Counted from the stretch's first letter, positions 17,357 to 26,363 are shown. The stretch is DNA of 52,817 bases from Bacillus sp. 123MFChir2 (GCF_000383235.1 NZ_KB910929.1:73963-126779), one strand, 5' to 3'. Notes: generated from the sequence alone by a model not told the origin. Program-made: numbers and translations.

Positions 17357-17660
17357 TCATTCACTTCCTCTATCTTACTTTCAAATGTATATATGTACGT
17401 TATACCTTTACAAATTTTCCATGATACCACTATAATTCGTCAAGTGTAAGCTCTCTTTACTAGTCATACTTTTTATAAGAAAAGGACATTCTATAGACGA
17501 GTACATTAATATTTTTTTATTAATATTGCTAATTTTTCAATATGTCTAATGTTAAGTTTTTGTAAACTTTTCGATAAAATGTTTTAAAAAACGACAGCTT
17601 TTTGATAGAATGAACTAGCCAATATGCTTTACATAACTATTTTTTGGTGGGGGTAACAAT
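17357..17660. other. AT-rich divergent promoter region
   Basis: This 304-bp gap lies between the divergent PBP and DUF47-pit genes. It is very AT-rich. GGGGG at about 17648 is the ribosome binding site of the DUF47 gene. I saw no repeat, RNA structure or clear operator. Confidence 0.4.
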
Positions 17661-18281
17661 ATGGTTTTCAAATCGAAAAAAGATAAATTTTCAGAAATGT
17701 TAACGAATATTTCCGAAAATTTAAAAGAAGGCGCGCAATTTTTTATGGAGTACAAAATTAAAAACGCAAGTGATTTAAAAGAGTTCTCCATGCGCATGAA
17801 AGAATATGAGTCAAAAGGCGACTCATATATTCACGAAATCATTATGGAATTAAACAAAGCGTTTATTACTCCAATTGAACGTGAAGACATCTTGCAACTT
17901 GCAATGAGTATGGATGATGTATTGGACGGATTAGATCATAGTGCTGGTCTATTTGAGATGTACTCTATTACAGAAGCTGACGAGTACATGATTAAATTCG
18001 TTGATGCAATTAATCAATGTGCGATTGAAATTGCTTCTTCTATTGAATTGATGTCAAATAAAAAACTGCTCGATATTCGTACAAATGCAATCAAAATTAA
18101 AGATTACGAATCCAAATGTGATGATATTCGTAGACATGCGATTAAACATTTGTTCTCTCGTGAAAAGGATCCAATTAAGATTATTCAATACAAAGAAATT
18201 TACGAAGAACTAGAAGAAGTTGCTGATAGCTGTCAAAGCGTAGCAAATGTTTTAGAAACAATTATTATGAAGAACGCATAA
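17661..18281 (+). CDS. DUF47 family Pit accessory protein (PhoU-like)
   Basis: The 206-aa all-helical cytosolic protein has repeated acidic metal-site-like motifs (EYESKGDSYIHEI; DYESKCDDIRRHA), typical of DUF47/YkaA, a distant PhoU relative. Such genes pair with pit phosphate transporters and are thought to control phosphate import. The next gene, pit, begins 11 bp after its stop, so the two form an operon. Confidence 0.9.
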   Translation: MVFKSKKDKFSEMLTNISENLKEGAQFFMEYKIKNASDLKEFSMRMKEYESKGDSYIHEIIMELNKAFITPIEREDILQLAMSMDDVLDGLDHSAGLFEMYSITEADEYMIKFVDAINQCAIEIASSIELMSNKKLLDIRTNAIKIKDYESKCDDIRRHAIKHLFSREKDPIKIIQYKEIYEELEEVADSCQSVANVLETIIMKNA

Positions 18282-18292
18282 GGAGTTTGATC

Positions 18293-19291
18293 ATGGATAC
18301 ACTCTTGATTTTAACCGTTTTAGTTGTCATTTGTGCTTTAGCTTTCGACTTTATTAACGGATTCCATGATACAGCAAATGCAATCGCAACAGCTGTTTCA
18401 ACAAAGGCTTTAAAGCCACGACAAGCCATTCTTATGGCATCTATTATGAACTTTTTAGGCGCAATGACATTTACGGGTGTAGCAAAGACGATTACAAAGG
18501 ATATTGTTGATCCATTTACATTACCAAATGGTAGCCTTGTTATTTTAGCAGCGCTTCTTGCTGCCATCGCATGGAACTTAATTACTTGGTACTATGGAAT
18601 TCCAAGTAGTTCATCTCATGCAATTATCGGTGCTATTGCTGGGGCAGCTATCGCTGCCGCTGGTGTACATTCATTAAACTATAAAGGTTTCATTAAAATT
18701 ATTGAAGCTTTAGTTACTTCACCAATTATTGCTTTCGTCATTGGTTACATCGTGTATAGCATTTTTAAAGTTTTCTTTAAAAACTTTAACCTGACGAAAA
18801 CGAATAAAAATTTCCGTATATTCCAGGTGTTCACAGCCGCAATGCAAGCTTACACACATGGCACAAACGATGCTCAAAAAGCGATGGGTATTATTACAAT
18901 GGCACTTATTGCAAATAATTATCACACTTCAACAGATATCCCTTTTTGGGTCCAACTCGCGTGTGCGACTGCAATGGGTCTTGGTACTTCTATTGGAGGA
19001 TGGAAAATTATTAAAACTGTCGGTGGACAAATTATGAAAATCCGCCCTGTAAATGGTGTAGCTGCTGATTTATCATCATCACTTGTTATTTTCGGCGCAA
19101 CTTTCATTCATTTACCAGTAAGTACAACACACGTTATTTCATCTTCTATTTTAGGTGTTGGTGCTTCACATCGCGTAAAGGGTGTAAAATGGGGAACAGC
19201 AAAACGCATGTTAATTACATGGGTTATCACACTTCCTATTTCAGCTTCATTGGCTGCTTTATGCTATTACGTATTAAATCTTATTTTCTAA
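18293..19291 (+). CDS. pit: Low-affinity inorganic phosphate transporter, PiT family
   Basis: The 332-aa integral membrane protein of about ten helices imports metal-phosphate driven by the proton gradient. It carries the two PiT signature regions: GFHDTANAIATAVSTKALKP near the N terminus and THGTNDAQKAMGIITMAL in the second half. PSSSSHAIIGA and PVSTTHVISSSILGVG are also conserved. The ATG at 18293 follows AAGGAG with 7-nt spacing; a TTG two codons earlier is not needed. It is co-transcribed with the DUF47 gene and ends in a strong terminator. Confidence 0.94.
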   Translation: MDTLLILTVLVVICALAFDFINGFHDTANAIATAVSTKALKPRQAILMASIMNFLGAMTFTGVAKTITKDIVDPFTLPNGSLVILAALLAAIAWNLITWYYGIPSSSSHAIIGAIAGAAIAAAGVHSLNYKGFIKIIEALVTSPIIAFVIGYIVYSIFKVFFKNFNLTKTNKNFRIFQVFTAAMQAYTHGTNDAQKAMGIITMALIANNYHTSTDIPFWVQLACATAMGLGTSIGGWKIIKTVGGQIMKIRPVNGVAADLSSSLVIFGATFIHLPVSTTHVISSSILGVGASHRVKGVKWGTAKRMLITWVITLPISASLAALCYYVLNLIF

Positions 19292-19327
19292 AAAAAGTCG
19301 TCTTCTACATACGAAGACGACTTTTTT
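19291..19327. terminator. pit terminator
   Basis: Fifteen-bp arms AAAAAAGTCGTCTTC / GAAGACGACTTTTTT overlap the end of the pit stop codon. Confidence 0.93.
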
Positions 19328-19402
19328 GTAAACAAACATCATTCTCATTCAAAACATTGTATAATGAATGATGTATTTGCTATAAAAGAGGAGATGTTAC
19401 AG

Positions 19403-20203
19403 TTGGAATATATTATGCTACTACTTGTTGGATTATTAGCAGGTACGATTGGAAGTCTAGTTGGCCTTGGTGGTGGAATTATTATCGTTCCTTTACTGAT
19501 TGGCTTACATAGCATTTCCCCGCAATTAGCCGTTGGTACTTCAATTATTACTGTCGTATTTACAGGTTTGGCTTCTACCCTTACTTATATGAAGCATAAA
19601 CGAATAGATTACAAAAGTGGTCTTATTTTATTTATCGGGAGTGGCCCTGGAGGAATCATCGGATCATGGGCAAATAAATTTTTAAATCAAGAATCTTTTT
19701 CTTTATATTTTGGTGTCTTTCTTATTCTCGTATCGATTTTACTAATGCTACGAGATAAACTGAAACCCATCTCCCTTTCAAACAGTTCTACTATTAAACG
19801 TTCCTTTACAACTTCAGAAGGAGAAACCATCACCTATCAGTTTCCGCCTTTTCTTGCTATCATTATTTCATTTGGTATAGGTTTTATTTCTGGGTTATTC
19901 GGGATTGGCGGAGGTGCCTTATTAGTTCCAGCAATGATGCTTCTTTTTGCTTTTCCGGCACAAATCGCCGTTGCTACATCCATGTTTATTGTTCTTTTAT
20001 CTTCAATTGTAAATTCAGCAACTCACATTTACCTCGGTAATGTTAGCTGGCTCTATGCTCTTTTTTTAATCCCCGGGGCATGGATTGGCGGAAAATTAGG
20101 AGCCTATATTAATACAAAATTAAGTGGTAATGCCATTATCAATTTATTACGTATCACCTTAATTATTCTCGGCACACGCCTCATTATTAGTTCTATTTTA
20201 TAA
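19403..20203 (+). CDS. TSUP (TauE/SafE) family membrane transporter
   Basis: The 266-aa protein of about eight helices shows the family's internal duplication: GLLAGTIGSLVGLGGGIIIV at the N terminus and 'FISGLFGIGGGALLVPAMML' in the second half. TSUP proteins export sulfite, sulfonates or related organosulfur anions; the substrate cannot be read here. The TTG at 19403 is chosen because AGAGGAG precedes it at correct spacing; the in-frame ATG at 19364 lies in the promoter region. Its stop is followed at once by a terminator. Confidence 0.87.
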   Translation: MEYIMLLLVGLLAGTIGSLVGLGGGIIIVPLLIGLHSISPQLAVGTSIITVVFTGLASTLTYMKHKRIDYKSGLILFIGSGPGGIIGSWANKFLNQESFSLYFGVFLILVSILLMLRDKLKPISLSNSSTIKRSFTTSEGETITYQFPPFLAIIISFGIGFISGLFGIGGGALLVPAMMLLFAFPAQIAVATSMFIVLLSSIVNSATHIYLGNVSWLYALFLIPGAWIGGKLGAYINTKLSGNAIINLLRITLIILGTRLIISSIL

Positions 20204-20230
20204 CGCATTCTTTTTTAGAATGCGTTTCTT
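20202..20230 (+). terminator. Terminator after TSUP gene
   Basis: Arms AACGCATTCT / AGAATGCGTT begin at the stop codon and are followed by T-rich sequence. Confidence 0.88.
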
Positions 20231-20322
20231 TATATACATGTATAAAAAAACACTCCTAAAATAATACATAATACTGAGCAGACACATAATAAAATAAAGT
20301 TAGAAACATGTAAATTTCCCAA
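20230..20322 (-). CDS. Candidate 30-aa single-helix membrane protein
   Basis: On the minus strand a TTG start at 20322 follows AGGAG with 7-nt spacing. The product is GNLHVSNFILLCVCSV... ending LGVFFYTCI, almost entirely one hydrophobic helix with four Cys. The stop abuts the neighbouring terminator, which could serve both genes. Such small membrane proteins are common in Bacillus, but the evidence is only the ribosome binding site and the hydrophobic pattern. Confidence 0.4.
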   Translation of the reverse strand: MGNLHVSNFILLCVCSVLCIILGVFFYTCI

Positions 20323-20376
20323 AACAATCACTCCTATGTTTATTGCATCTTTTTTCTTGATCCCGCTCTAACGTAC

Positions 20377-20574
20377 TATATAAATACAAGTTGACCTTTT
20401 AACATCTAAGCCGCTGCTATGCAAAACACGGCCGCTACTTGCTGTCTATCTTTGTTTTAAACTTTGCACGTGGCAGGAAAAGGAACTGACCGCCTCTATG
20501 AACTGCTAGTTGCTCTGGTCTCCTCCCCTAAAAAATTGGTTTTTATGTCATTTTTTCAATTTGTATTCATATAT
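20377..20574 (+). repeat. bcr1-like dispersed element
   Basis: This is one of the best preserved copies. It starts TATATAAATACAAGTTGA and ends TTTGTATTCATATA, giving imperfect terminal inverted repeats. Core landmarks are CCGCTGCTATGCA, TTTGCACGTGGCAGGAAAAG and TTTTTATGTCATTTTTTCAA. Confidence 0.88.
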
Positions 20575-20770
20575 AAGACTCCTACGGAAATGGGTGAAAA
20601 TGAAACTTCCATAAGAGCTTGATTGGTTCAACTAATGAAAAATTCTTATTTACTTTATCATACCGAAAAAACACAACATATACATTTACAATGCCCTAAC
20701 AATATAGAAATGAGTATTACAAATCCTATGTAATTATTACATTATATATACAATCTCATTGTTTTATCTT

Positions 20771-20974
20771 TATAAATATATGAATCCATTTTGATTTTCC
20801 GACACATAGATTGCTGCTATGCAGAAAAAAAGGAGCTTCCACTCGCTTTCTGACTTTGTTTAAACTTTGCATGTGGCAGTAAAAAGACCCTGACCGTTTC
20901 TATGCGCAGCAAATTGCTCTCGTCCATCTAAAAAGTGAAGATACTTTATGTCCGTTTTTTAACATATAAATATA
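20771..20974 (+). repeat. bcr1-like dispersed element
   Basis: This is a second copy in the same intergenic region and orientation. It has the same core (ATAGATTGCTGCTATGCAG, TTGCATGTGGCAG, CTGACCGTTTCTATGC) and an end reading AACATATAAATATA. The stretch 20575-20770 between the two copies holds nothing I recognise. Confidence 0.84.
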
Positions 20975-20975
20975 A

Positions 20976-21030
20976 AACAATCCAATACATGCTTCTTTCA
21001 TAAATGAAAAGCAGCATGTATTGGATTGTT
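20976..21030 (-). terminator. Strong terminator of the 74-aa gene
   Basis: Perfect 18-bp arms (AACAATCCAATACATGCT and its complement) enclose a loop of about 19 nt. Read leftward, a T-rich stretch follows. It directly abuts the bcr1-like element. Confidence 0.88.
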
Positions 21031-21040
21031 AACATTACCA

Positions 21041-21265
21041 TTAGTGTACAAGTGACCATCCCATAAAATCTTCATGAACTTGTCTTGCCCGTTTATCATT
21101 TCGATCGTATAACTCTGCATAACTATCAGTTTCTTCATCATATGCCATCGTATAAATAATTTGTCCATCTATTTCGACTGATAGAACAACTCCGCCCTTC
21201 ATTTCTTCTACATGTATCACTGCATCAGCTGAAATTCTCACATCAGTCATTTTTCCATCTAACAT
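21041..21265 (-). CDS. Small conserved-looking protein of unknown function
   Basis: The 74-aa acidic soluble protein MLDGKMTDVRISADAVIHVE... has a pattern of short beta strands (VVLSVEIDGQIIYTMAYDEE) followed by a short helix. There is no signal peptide or metal motif. AGGGGGC lies upstream of the ATG and a strong terminator follows. No family was recognised. Confidence 0.65.
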   Translation of the reverse strand: MLDGKMTDVRISADAVIHVEEMKGGVVLSVEIDGQIIYTMAYDEETDSYAELYDRNDKRARQVHEDFMGWSLVH

Positions 21266-21381
21266 GGTATGCCCCCTAAAAAATATTCCTTTCTAGTACC
21301 GTTCTTACACATACACACTAAACAGTATACTACTTTAATACGGTATCTTTATCAAGTATAGTTTTATATAAACAATTCCTC

Positions 21382-21387
21382 TATAAT
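21382..21387 (+). promoter_or_regulatory. -10 element (TATAAT) of the Crp/Fnr gene
   Basis: A perfect TATAAT overlaps the ATG at 21386 that would start the longer reading frame. Transcription would then start near 21394, so that ATG cannot be used and the GTG at 21422 must be the start. The -35 is not clear. Confidence 0.6.
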
Positions 21388-21421
21388 GAAATTAACAGCA
21401 AAATATAAAGAGGTGCTTACA

Positions 21422-21934
21422 GTGATTTTACATAAAGGAGAAATATTATTTCGCCAAGGAGAGGAAGGCCCTCTATATTTTATAAAAAGCGGTCTATTAA
21501 AAGTCGTTCGTGTCCAAGAAGATGGCACACCTTTTTTATTTAACATTATTGTCCCAGGTGAAACAATTCCTCATCACTCTTTAATCTCACCGAAAGAATA
21601 TCATGGTACTGCAATCGCTTTAATTAAAACAGAAGTAACACCGATTACATGCAACTCATGGTATGAACAATTACAAACAACCCCTGAATCTTATGCAAAA
21701 ATCGCCCTCCAACTGCAAACAAAGTTACGCATGATGCAGCAACGTATCGATCAACTTACAACCGTCTCACCAAAAGAACGTCTTTATCGTTTACAAGAAT
21801 GGCTTACAACCTATTTGGGAGATATCCCTATTTATGAAATCTTAACTCAAGCTGAAATTGGGCAATTAATTGGCATTCGCCGTGAAACCGTAAATCGTCT
21901 CCTTCGAGAACAAACAAAAAACGAGGTGAACTAA
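21422..21934 (+). CDS. Crp/Fnr family transcriptional regulator
   Basis: The 170-aa protein has an N-terminal cyclic-nucleotide-binding-type beta roll (ILFRQGEEGPLYFIKSGLLK, residues ~8-100), a dimer helix and a C-terminal winged HTH (~120-165). The recognition helix IRRETVNRLL matches the SRETVGR pattern of CRP, which reads TGTGA half sites. It has a single Cys, so no Fnr-type iron-sulfur cluster. GTG 21422 is chosen from AAAGAGG spacing and the overlapping -10. It is convergent with hmp, whose promoter carries a TGTGA-N6-TCACT site, so control of hmp is a reasonable inference. Confidence 0.87.
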   Translation: MILHKGEILFRQGEEGPLYFIKSGLLKVVRVQEDGTPFLFNIIVPGETIPHHSLISPKEYHGTAIALIKTEVTPITCNSWYEQLQTTPESYAKIALQLQTKLRMMQQRIDQLTTVSPKERLYRLQEWLTTYLGDIPIYEILTQAEIGQLIGIRRETVNRLLREQTKNEVN

Positions 21935-21948
21935 CACCTCGTTCTTTC
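21920..21948. terminator. Bidirectional terminator between Crp/Fnr gene and hmp
   Basis: Arms AACGAGGTG / CACCTCGTT are followed by TCTTTCT. The left arm contains the last codons of the regulator. Confidence 0.85.
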
Positions 21949-21951
21949 TAA

Positions 21952-23160
21952 TTACTGTAAGCTTGCTGCTGGTCCAAAAAATTCAAAGTGAATATGTTCT
22001 GATGAAACGCCCCATTCTGTCAAAGCTGCATGAATATGCTTCATAAATTGTACCGGTCCACAGAAATAGAAATCTGCTTCATTGGAAGGAATAATAGTTT
22101 GTAACCACGCTAAATCAACGAATCCTTCTCTATCATAATTTTTTACATTCTTATCTTGCTCAGTTGGTGCAGAGTAGCAAGTATATGCTTTTACTTGTTC
22201 ATGCTCTTGCGCTATATTTGCAACATAATCTTTCATTGCGTGTACATCGCTGTTTAACGCACCGTGAATAAAGTATACATTACGGTTTGGTGATTGCTGA
22301 ATTAATGTATTTAACATACTCATCATTGGTGTAATTCCTACTCCACCGCTAATTAACACAACTGGTAATTGTGAATCCATATTAAGTACAAAATCTCCTG
22401 CCGGTGCACTTAGGGGTAAAATATCTCCTTCTTTTACATGATCATGTAAATAATTAGATATCACTCCCTCTGGACCTTCCATACTTTTCTCACGTTTTAC
22501 ACTAATACGGTAAGAATCTTTTCCAGGAGCATCGGATAAACTATACTGACGATTATGTGTATATGTTTCTCCTTCAATGTTTATCTGTACACTTACATAT
22601 TGTCCTGGTAAGAATGAGGATAGCGCCCCTCCATCTTCCGGTTTTAAATAAAAGGATGTAATCACATCGCTCTCTTTTTCTTTCTTCACGACAATAAAGT
22701 TACGGAAATCTCTCCAACCACCTGTTTTTTCTGCTGCTTCTTCATACATCTCTGCTTCTATACTAATAAACGCATCAGCAATTACACCATAAGCTTCACC
22801 CCAAGCATCTAAAACTTCTTGCGGTGCATGAGCTACTTCTTTAATCGCTTGCAATAAACACGTTCCAACAATCGGATAGTGTTCTGCTTTAATGCCTAAG
22901 CTGCGATGTTTATGCCCAATTTGTTTTACAACTGGAATGATTACTGCTAAGTTATCAATATAATTAGCTGCTGCATATACTGCATTTGCTAATGCTTGTT
23001 GTTGTCTCCCTTTTTTTTGATTTGTATGGTTAAAAATATTTAATAGTTCTGGATGCTCAGAAAACATAATTTGATAAAAACGTGTTGTAATCTCTACACC
23101 TTTTTCTTGTAATAACGGTACAGTTGATTTTACAATTTCAATTGTTTTTGCACTTAACAT
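21952..23160 (-). CDS. hmp: Flavohemoglobin Hmp (nitric oxide dioxygenase)
   Basis: The 402-aa cytosolic enzyme converts NO and O2 to nitrate using NAD(P)H. Domains are a globin (residues ~1-138, proximal His in IGHKHRSLGI), a ferredoxin-reductase FAD domain (~150-255, RQYSLSDAPG) and a NAD domain (~260-400, SGGVGITPMMSML; FYFCGPVQFM). The ATG at 23160 is preferred to the GTG at 23169 because GAGGAG lies 8 nt upstream of it. The promoter region holds a TGTGA-N6-TCACT palindrome. Confidence 0.95.
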   Translation of the reverse strand: MLSAKTIEIVKSTVPLLQEKGVEITTRFYQIMFSEHPELLNIFNHTNQKKGRQQQALANAVYAAANYIDNLAVIIPVVKQIGHKHRSLGIKAEHYPIVGTCLLQAIKEVAHAPQEVLDAWGEAYGVIADAFISIEAEMYEEAAEKTGGWRDFRNFIVVKKEKESDVITSFYLKPEDGGALSSFLPGQYVSVQINIEGETYTHNRQYSLSDAPGKDSYRISVKREKSMEGPEGVISNYLHDHVKEGDILPLSAPAGDFVLNMDSQLPVVLISGGVGITPMMSMLNTLIQQSPNRNVYFIHGALNSDVHAMKDYVANIAQEHEQVKAYTCYSAPTEQDKNVKNYDREGFVDLAWLQTIIPSNEADFYFCGPVQFMKHIHAALTEWGVSSEHIHFEFFGPAASLQ

Positions 23161-23193
23161 ACTATTCACTCCTCTATTTCTTTATCTATTTCC

Positions 23194-23236
23194 ATTGTAT
23201 AGTATACCCAAAATAGAGGTTGTGATTTTAATCACT
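23194..23236 (-). promoter_or_regulatory. hmp promoter with Crp/Fnr-type box
   Basis: TGTGATTTTAATCACT lies at 23221-23236 and matches the Fnr/Crp consensus TGTGA-N6-TCACA at nine of ten defined bases. A minus-strand -10, TACAAT, lies at 23194-23199. The start point would be near 23187, placing the box centre about 41.5 bp upstream, the classical class II activator position. Confidence 0.75.
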
Positions 23237-23279
23237 ATAAACATGGTGATTTTGTGAAAAACTCATAAAGTAAAGATTA

Positions 23280-23795
23280 CTATTGTTGCAGTGCCTGTTC
23301 AATTAATTTTACATCTTTTCCATTTCCAAACTCTGTATAGCCCCAAATATTTGTTTCACCTGTATATTCGTTTACAATAATATCAAGATCATGATATACA
23401 CGATGTGCATAAACAACATATTCGATATTTCGAGTAGTTACTCCCTTTTTCAAAATTTCATAACTTCGTTTCACATCCCGTTTTATTTGTTTGTTTTTTA
23501 CTTTCTTCTCAAAATCTTTTAAAGCATTCTCCTGTTCTTGAAACCATTTCGTTAATTGGTCCCAATCTCCGTCTGCATACTTTTCTGCTTTTCCGTAATT
23601 TAAAAAGTTATTGTAGCTTTCATGTGTTGTTCCTATAAATTGTAGTACTTCTTTCGACTCATTCACATCTTCTACTTTTGTCATTGATGCTACACCAACT
23701 GGCTTACTCGCATAGTGTATAAAAAATTTACTTAAGCCGTAACTAGCGATTCCCATGATAAGAAGAATTCCAAGTATACTCCACATTTTTTTCAT
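23280..23795 (-). CDS. Membrane-anchored protein of unknown function (DUF6241-like)
   Basis: The 171-aa protein has one N-terminal TM helix (WSILGILLIMGIASYGLSKF). A mostly helical outer domain follows, containing 'ESYNNFLNYGKAEKYADGDW', RDVKRSYEIL and YAHRVYHDLD. The end ETNIWGYTEFG resembles a short B. cereus group family that I believe is DUF6241; the name is uncertain. It is monocistronic and unconnected with hmp by function as far as can be seen. Confidence 0.68.
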   Translation of the reverse strand: MKKMWSILGILLIMGIASYGLSKFFIHYASKPVGVASMTKVEDVNESKEVLQFIGTTHESYNNFLNYGKAEKYADGDWDQLTKWFQEQENALKDFEKKVKNKQIKRDVKRSYEILKKGVTTRNIEYVVYAHRVYHDLDIIVNEYTGETNIWGYTEFGNGKDVKLIEQALQQ

Positions 23796-23919
23796 ACACC
23801 CTACCTCTTTTCTTTATATGAATGTTACATTTATTTCTAAAAAGAGTAATATTTGTAATATTCTATAAAAAAATGAGGATTCCTGTATAAATTGTTCTTC
23901 CCTTTTCGACAACGTTTTT

Positions 23920-25017
23920 TTACAAATTACGTGTCGGAAGTTGATCTTGCAAAATAATATTTGCTTGATAGGAAGCATATCCAAGAACTGCAAGTAATAA
24001 CATGTACAAAATGAACATAGTTATACGTGTTTTCAGATTTGCAGAATAGTACTTTTCATGCTGTTCTTTTTCTTCTTCCCACTTATGTAATTTCCGCTCT
24101 GACACCGCTACTGCATCTTGCATCAATAAAAGATGCTGTTCTCTTTCCTCTTCATACGGGACGTAATCAAGTGGTTCAAATTTAGGATGTAAGTAATCTA
24201 AAGCTATTTTTCTTTGACGCTCTTCTTTTGTTACTGTTTTATCTCGTTCTTTTTGACTAAGCATCATCACTTCATGATGCATCATATAAATGGTACGATG
24301 AAGCGCACCTGTTTCTCGCATTTCTTCTTTCAAACGTATCATATATTCTTTTACAGTATTTATTTTCCACCCAAGCTCTTGGATTGGTTGATTTCGCTTT
24401 GAAACTCTGTGCCATTCTAGACAACCTAATATAAAAATAAATCCAAGAAAAATACTTTTTTGCACAATTGCATAACCGAGCAATATAACAAGGCCAAGCG
24501 CCCAAATTTTCGTACTAACAACAGAAACAATTCGTCCACCATCAAGCGGTGATACGGGAATTAAATTAAAAAAATTAATTATACTGCCAAGTACAATAAC
24601 AAGTGCCCAAAACGGCTCTTTTGTTATCATATACAGCGGAATCGCTGGTAAAAAAGAGAGTAAACCAAACAACGGCCCCATATATGCGATGTAAGCCTCG
24701 TCTTTTGCATTTTTCGGTAATTCTTTCATCCCTATAACCGCTCCCATAAATGGGATAAAAATAGCCGGTGATGTTGCAATCCCTTTTCGTCTTGCGGCCC
24801 ACAAATGCCCCATTTCATGAATCAGTAATAAGTATATAAGCGCAACGCCAAATTTCCATCCGTATATTGCTGCATAAGCGCCAAGAGATAGCAACATACT
24901 AAATACAGTAGAAAACTTTGCTAATTTCACAATAGCAAATACCCATTTTAATTTAGACAACAGAAAAACACCAACTGCTGCAATAATTCCCCATAATCCT
25001 TTTGTATTTTGTTTCAT
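23920..25017 (-). CDS. Site-2-protease-type (M50) membrane metalloprotease
   Basis: The 365-aa protein has about six TM helices in the first 210 residues. The zinc motif HEMGH lies in LLLIHEMGHLWAARRKG (~65-69), and the second conserved motif is NLIPVSPLDGGR (~150-161). The cytosolic C-terminal part is charged and helical (~205-335), and one more TM segment lies at ~335-355. This is the intramembrane protease fold related to SpoIVFB/RseP, but without a PDZ or CBS domain, so the substrate is unknown. AGAGGAA precedes the ATG. Confidence 0.88.
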   Translation of the reverse strand: MKQNTKGLWGIIAAVGVFLLSKLKWVFAIVKLAKFSTVFSMLLSLGAYAAIYGWKFGVALIYLLLIHEMGHLWAARRKGIATSPAIFIPFMGAVIGMKELPKNAKDEAYIAYMGPLFGLLSFLPAIPLYMITKEPFWALVIVLGSIINFFNLIPVSPLDGGRIVSVVSTKIWALGLVILLGYAIVQKSIFLGFIFILGCLEWHRVSKRNQPIQELGWKINTVKEYMIRLKEEMRETGALHRTIYMMHHEVMMLSQKERDKTVTKEERQRKIALDYLHPKFEPLDYVPYEEEREQHLLLMQDAVAVSERKLHKWEEEKEQHEKYYSANLKTRITMFILYMLLLAVLGYASYQANIILQDQLPTRNL

Positions 25018-25138
25018 ATTCCTCTCCTTACCAATAATCTTTTTCTTCTTATTATGTCATATTTTTTAAGTTTATTGGAAACTATCGTTTATTTCCTCCA
25101 TTTTTAGCCAATACTATTAATGCAAGGAGGTGAAAACG

Positions 25139-25336
25139 GTGACATTACAATCTGTTATGATCGGTGCCTTATCTTTTCTAGCTTCTATGCTAATTTTTTA
25201 TACTGTTGGACATGTATTACTTTTAGATTGGTTACCTGACAATATTTTTATTAGTTCCATTATCCTTTCTGCACTTATTATCGCTTATTTTATTACGCGA
25301 AAATCCATGAGTGAGCCTTCCACAAAAACAAAATAA
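25139..25336 (+). CDS. Small two-helix membrane protein
   Basis: The 65-aa protein has two hydrophobic helices (SVMIGALSFLASMLIFYTV and FISSIILSALIIAYFI) and a short basic tail. GTG 25139 is chosen because AAGGAGG ends 8 nt upstream; the GTG at 25130 overlaps that site. It is divergent from the M50 protease gene and followed by a terminator shared with the convergent lipoprotein gene. Function unknown. Confidence 0.7.
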   Translation: MTLQSVMIGALSFLASMLIFYTVGHVLLLDWLPDNIFISSIILSALIIAYFITRKSMSEPSTKTK

Positions 25337-25365
25337 AAGAGTGATGATATTTTATCACTCTTTTT
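25335..25365. terminator. Terminator between convergent genes
   Basis: Arms AAAAGAGTGAT / ATCACTCTTTT with flanking A and T runs. Confidence 0.88.
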
Positions 25366-25385
25366 CTCATTTCTTATAACAACCA

Positions 25386-26252
25386 TTATCTTTCTAACTG
25401 CATCTTCTCTCCATATTCTTTCACTATTTCAATAATGTTTTGAAACGCACCTTTCTCTTCTTTTTTATAATTAAATACGTTTAGATTGTATTGATCATAA
25501 TACGCTTCTAACGCTTTTAATTGAGATGATGATATACCGCTAGCAGGAACAACAAAGTTCACCTCATATTGTTTATATCCTTCTTTCACAAATTCACCTT
25601 GTACTTGTTCACTGTTTTCTTTATTTAGTATCTTTTGTACTTTCGAAGGAAATTGTAATTGAAAATAATAGTTTTTTTCTTTTTCCAGCTTTTTATATAA
25701 TGCATCTGAAATCGTATAATATACTGTATAATACACTGTATTTTCCTTTGTTTTAATGTGAAAACGAGTAATTTGTAAATCTTTTTTCGTAATTTTAGTT
25801 ATAGCTGATTGTTGTTCGTCATCATTTTGTATTAAAGGTGCTGATGGGAATAAAGAAAGCAGTTTTTCTGTATCCACTTTTGATAGGAGATAAAAACTTT
25901 TTGTATCTGTTTCTTTTTGTAACCACCCTGTTCTCGCTTCTGTACGAAGCCAAGCTTTATATTTCTCTTCTTGCCCATTTTTCTTAATTGTAATTACATA
26001 TTCGGGTTCACCTAATTCACCGATTACGTTTTGTTTCTCTGCTTTACTAATTATATTAGCCGCTATTTTGGCTTCTTCATCCTTCAATGTTGTTTCTGGT
26101 TTCCCTGCTAGAGATACAATTACTTGTACATCCTCTTCCATCATACGCCCCGCTTCTTTTGTTATTTTTTCACCTTGTTCTATTTTCTTATCTACTTGAT
26201 TACATGCCACTAATAAAAAAAGAAAGAACATGAATAACCACTTTTTTCGCAT
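25386..26252 (-). CDS. Lipoprotein of unknown function
   Basis: The ~288-aa protein has a lipobox LLVAC. The mature part contains two regions of alternating strands and charged helices ('ITRFHIKTKENTVYYTVYYT', 'GYKQYEVNFVVPASGISSSQ'). Three in-frame ATGs (26267, 26261, 26252) crowd the start; MRKKWLFMFF at 26252 gives the most normal signal peptide, but the upstream ones have comparable ribosome binding sites. No family was recognised. Confidence 0.7.
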   Translation of the reverse strand: MRKKWLFMFFLFLLVACNQVDKKIEQGEKITKEAGRMMEEDVQVIVSLAGKPETTLKDEEAKIAANIISKAEKQNVIGELGEPEYVITIKKNGQEEKYKAWLRTEARTGWLQKETDTKSFYLLSKVDTEKLLSLFPSAPLIQNDDEQQSAITKITKKDLQITRFHIKTKENTVYYTVYYTISDALYKKLEKEKNYYFQLQFPSKVQKILNKENSEQVQGEFVKEGYKQYEVNFVVPASGISSSQLKALEAYYDQYNLNVFNYKKEEKGAFQNIIEIVKEYGEKMQLER

Positions 26253-26363
26253 AGCTCTCATCCTCATTCCTCAAAATAAGAAAAACTTATTGTACTCGAA
26301 AGAAAACAAAATCAGCCTAACAAATGAAATTCGATATAATATACATGAAAAGGAGGTTACAAC

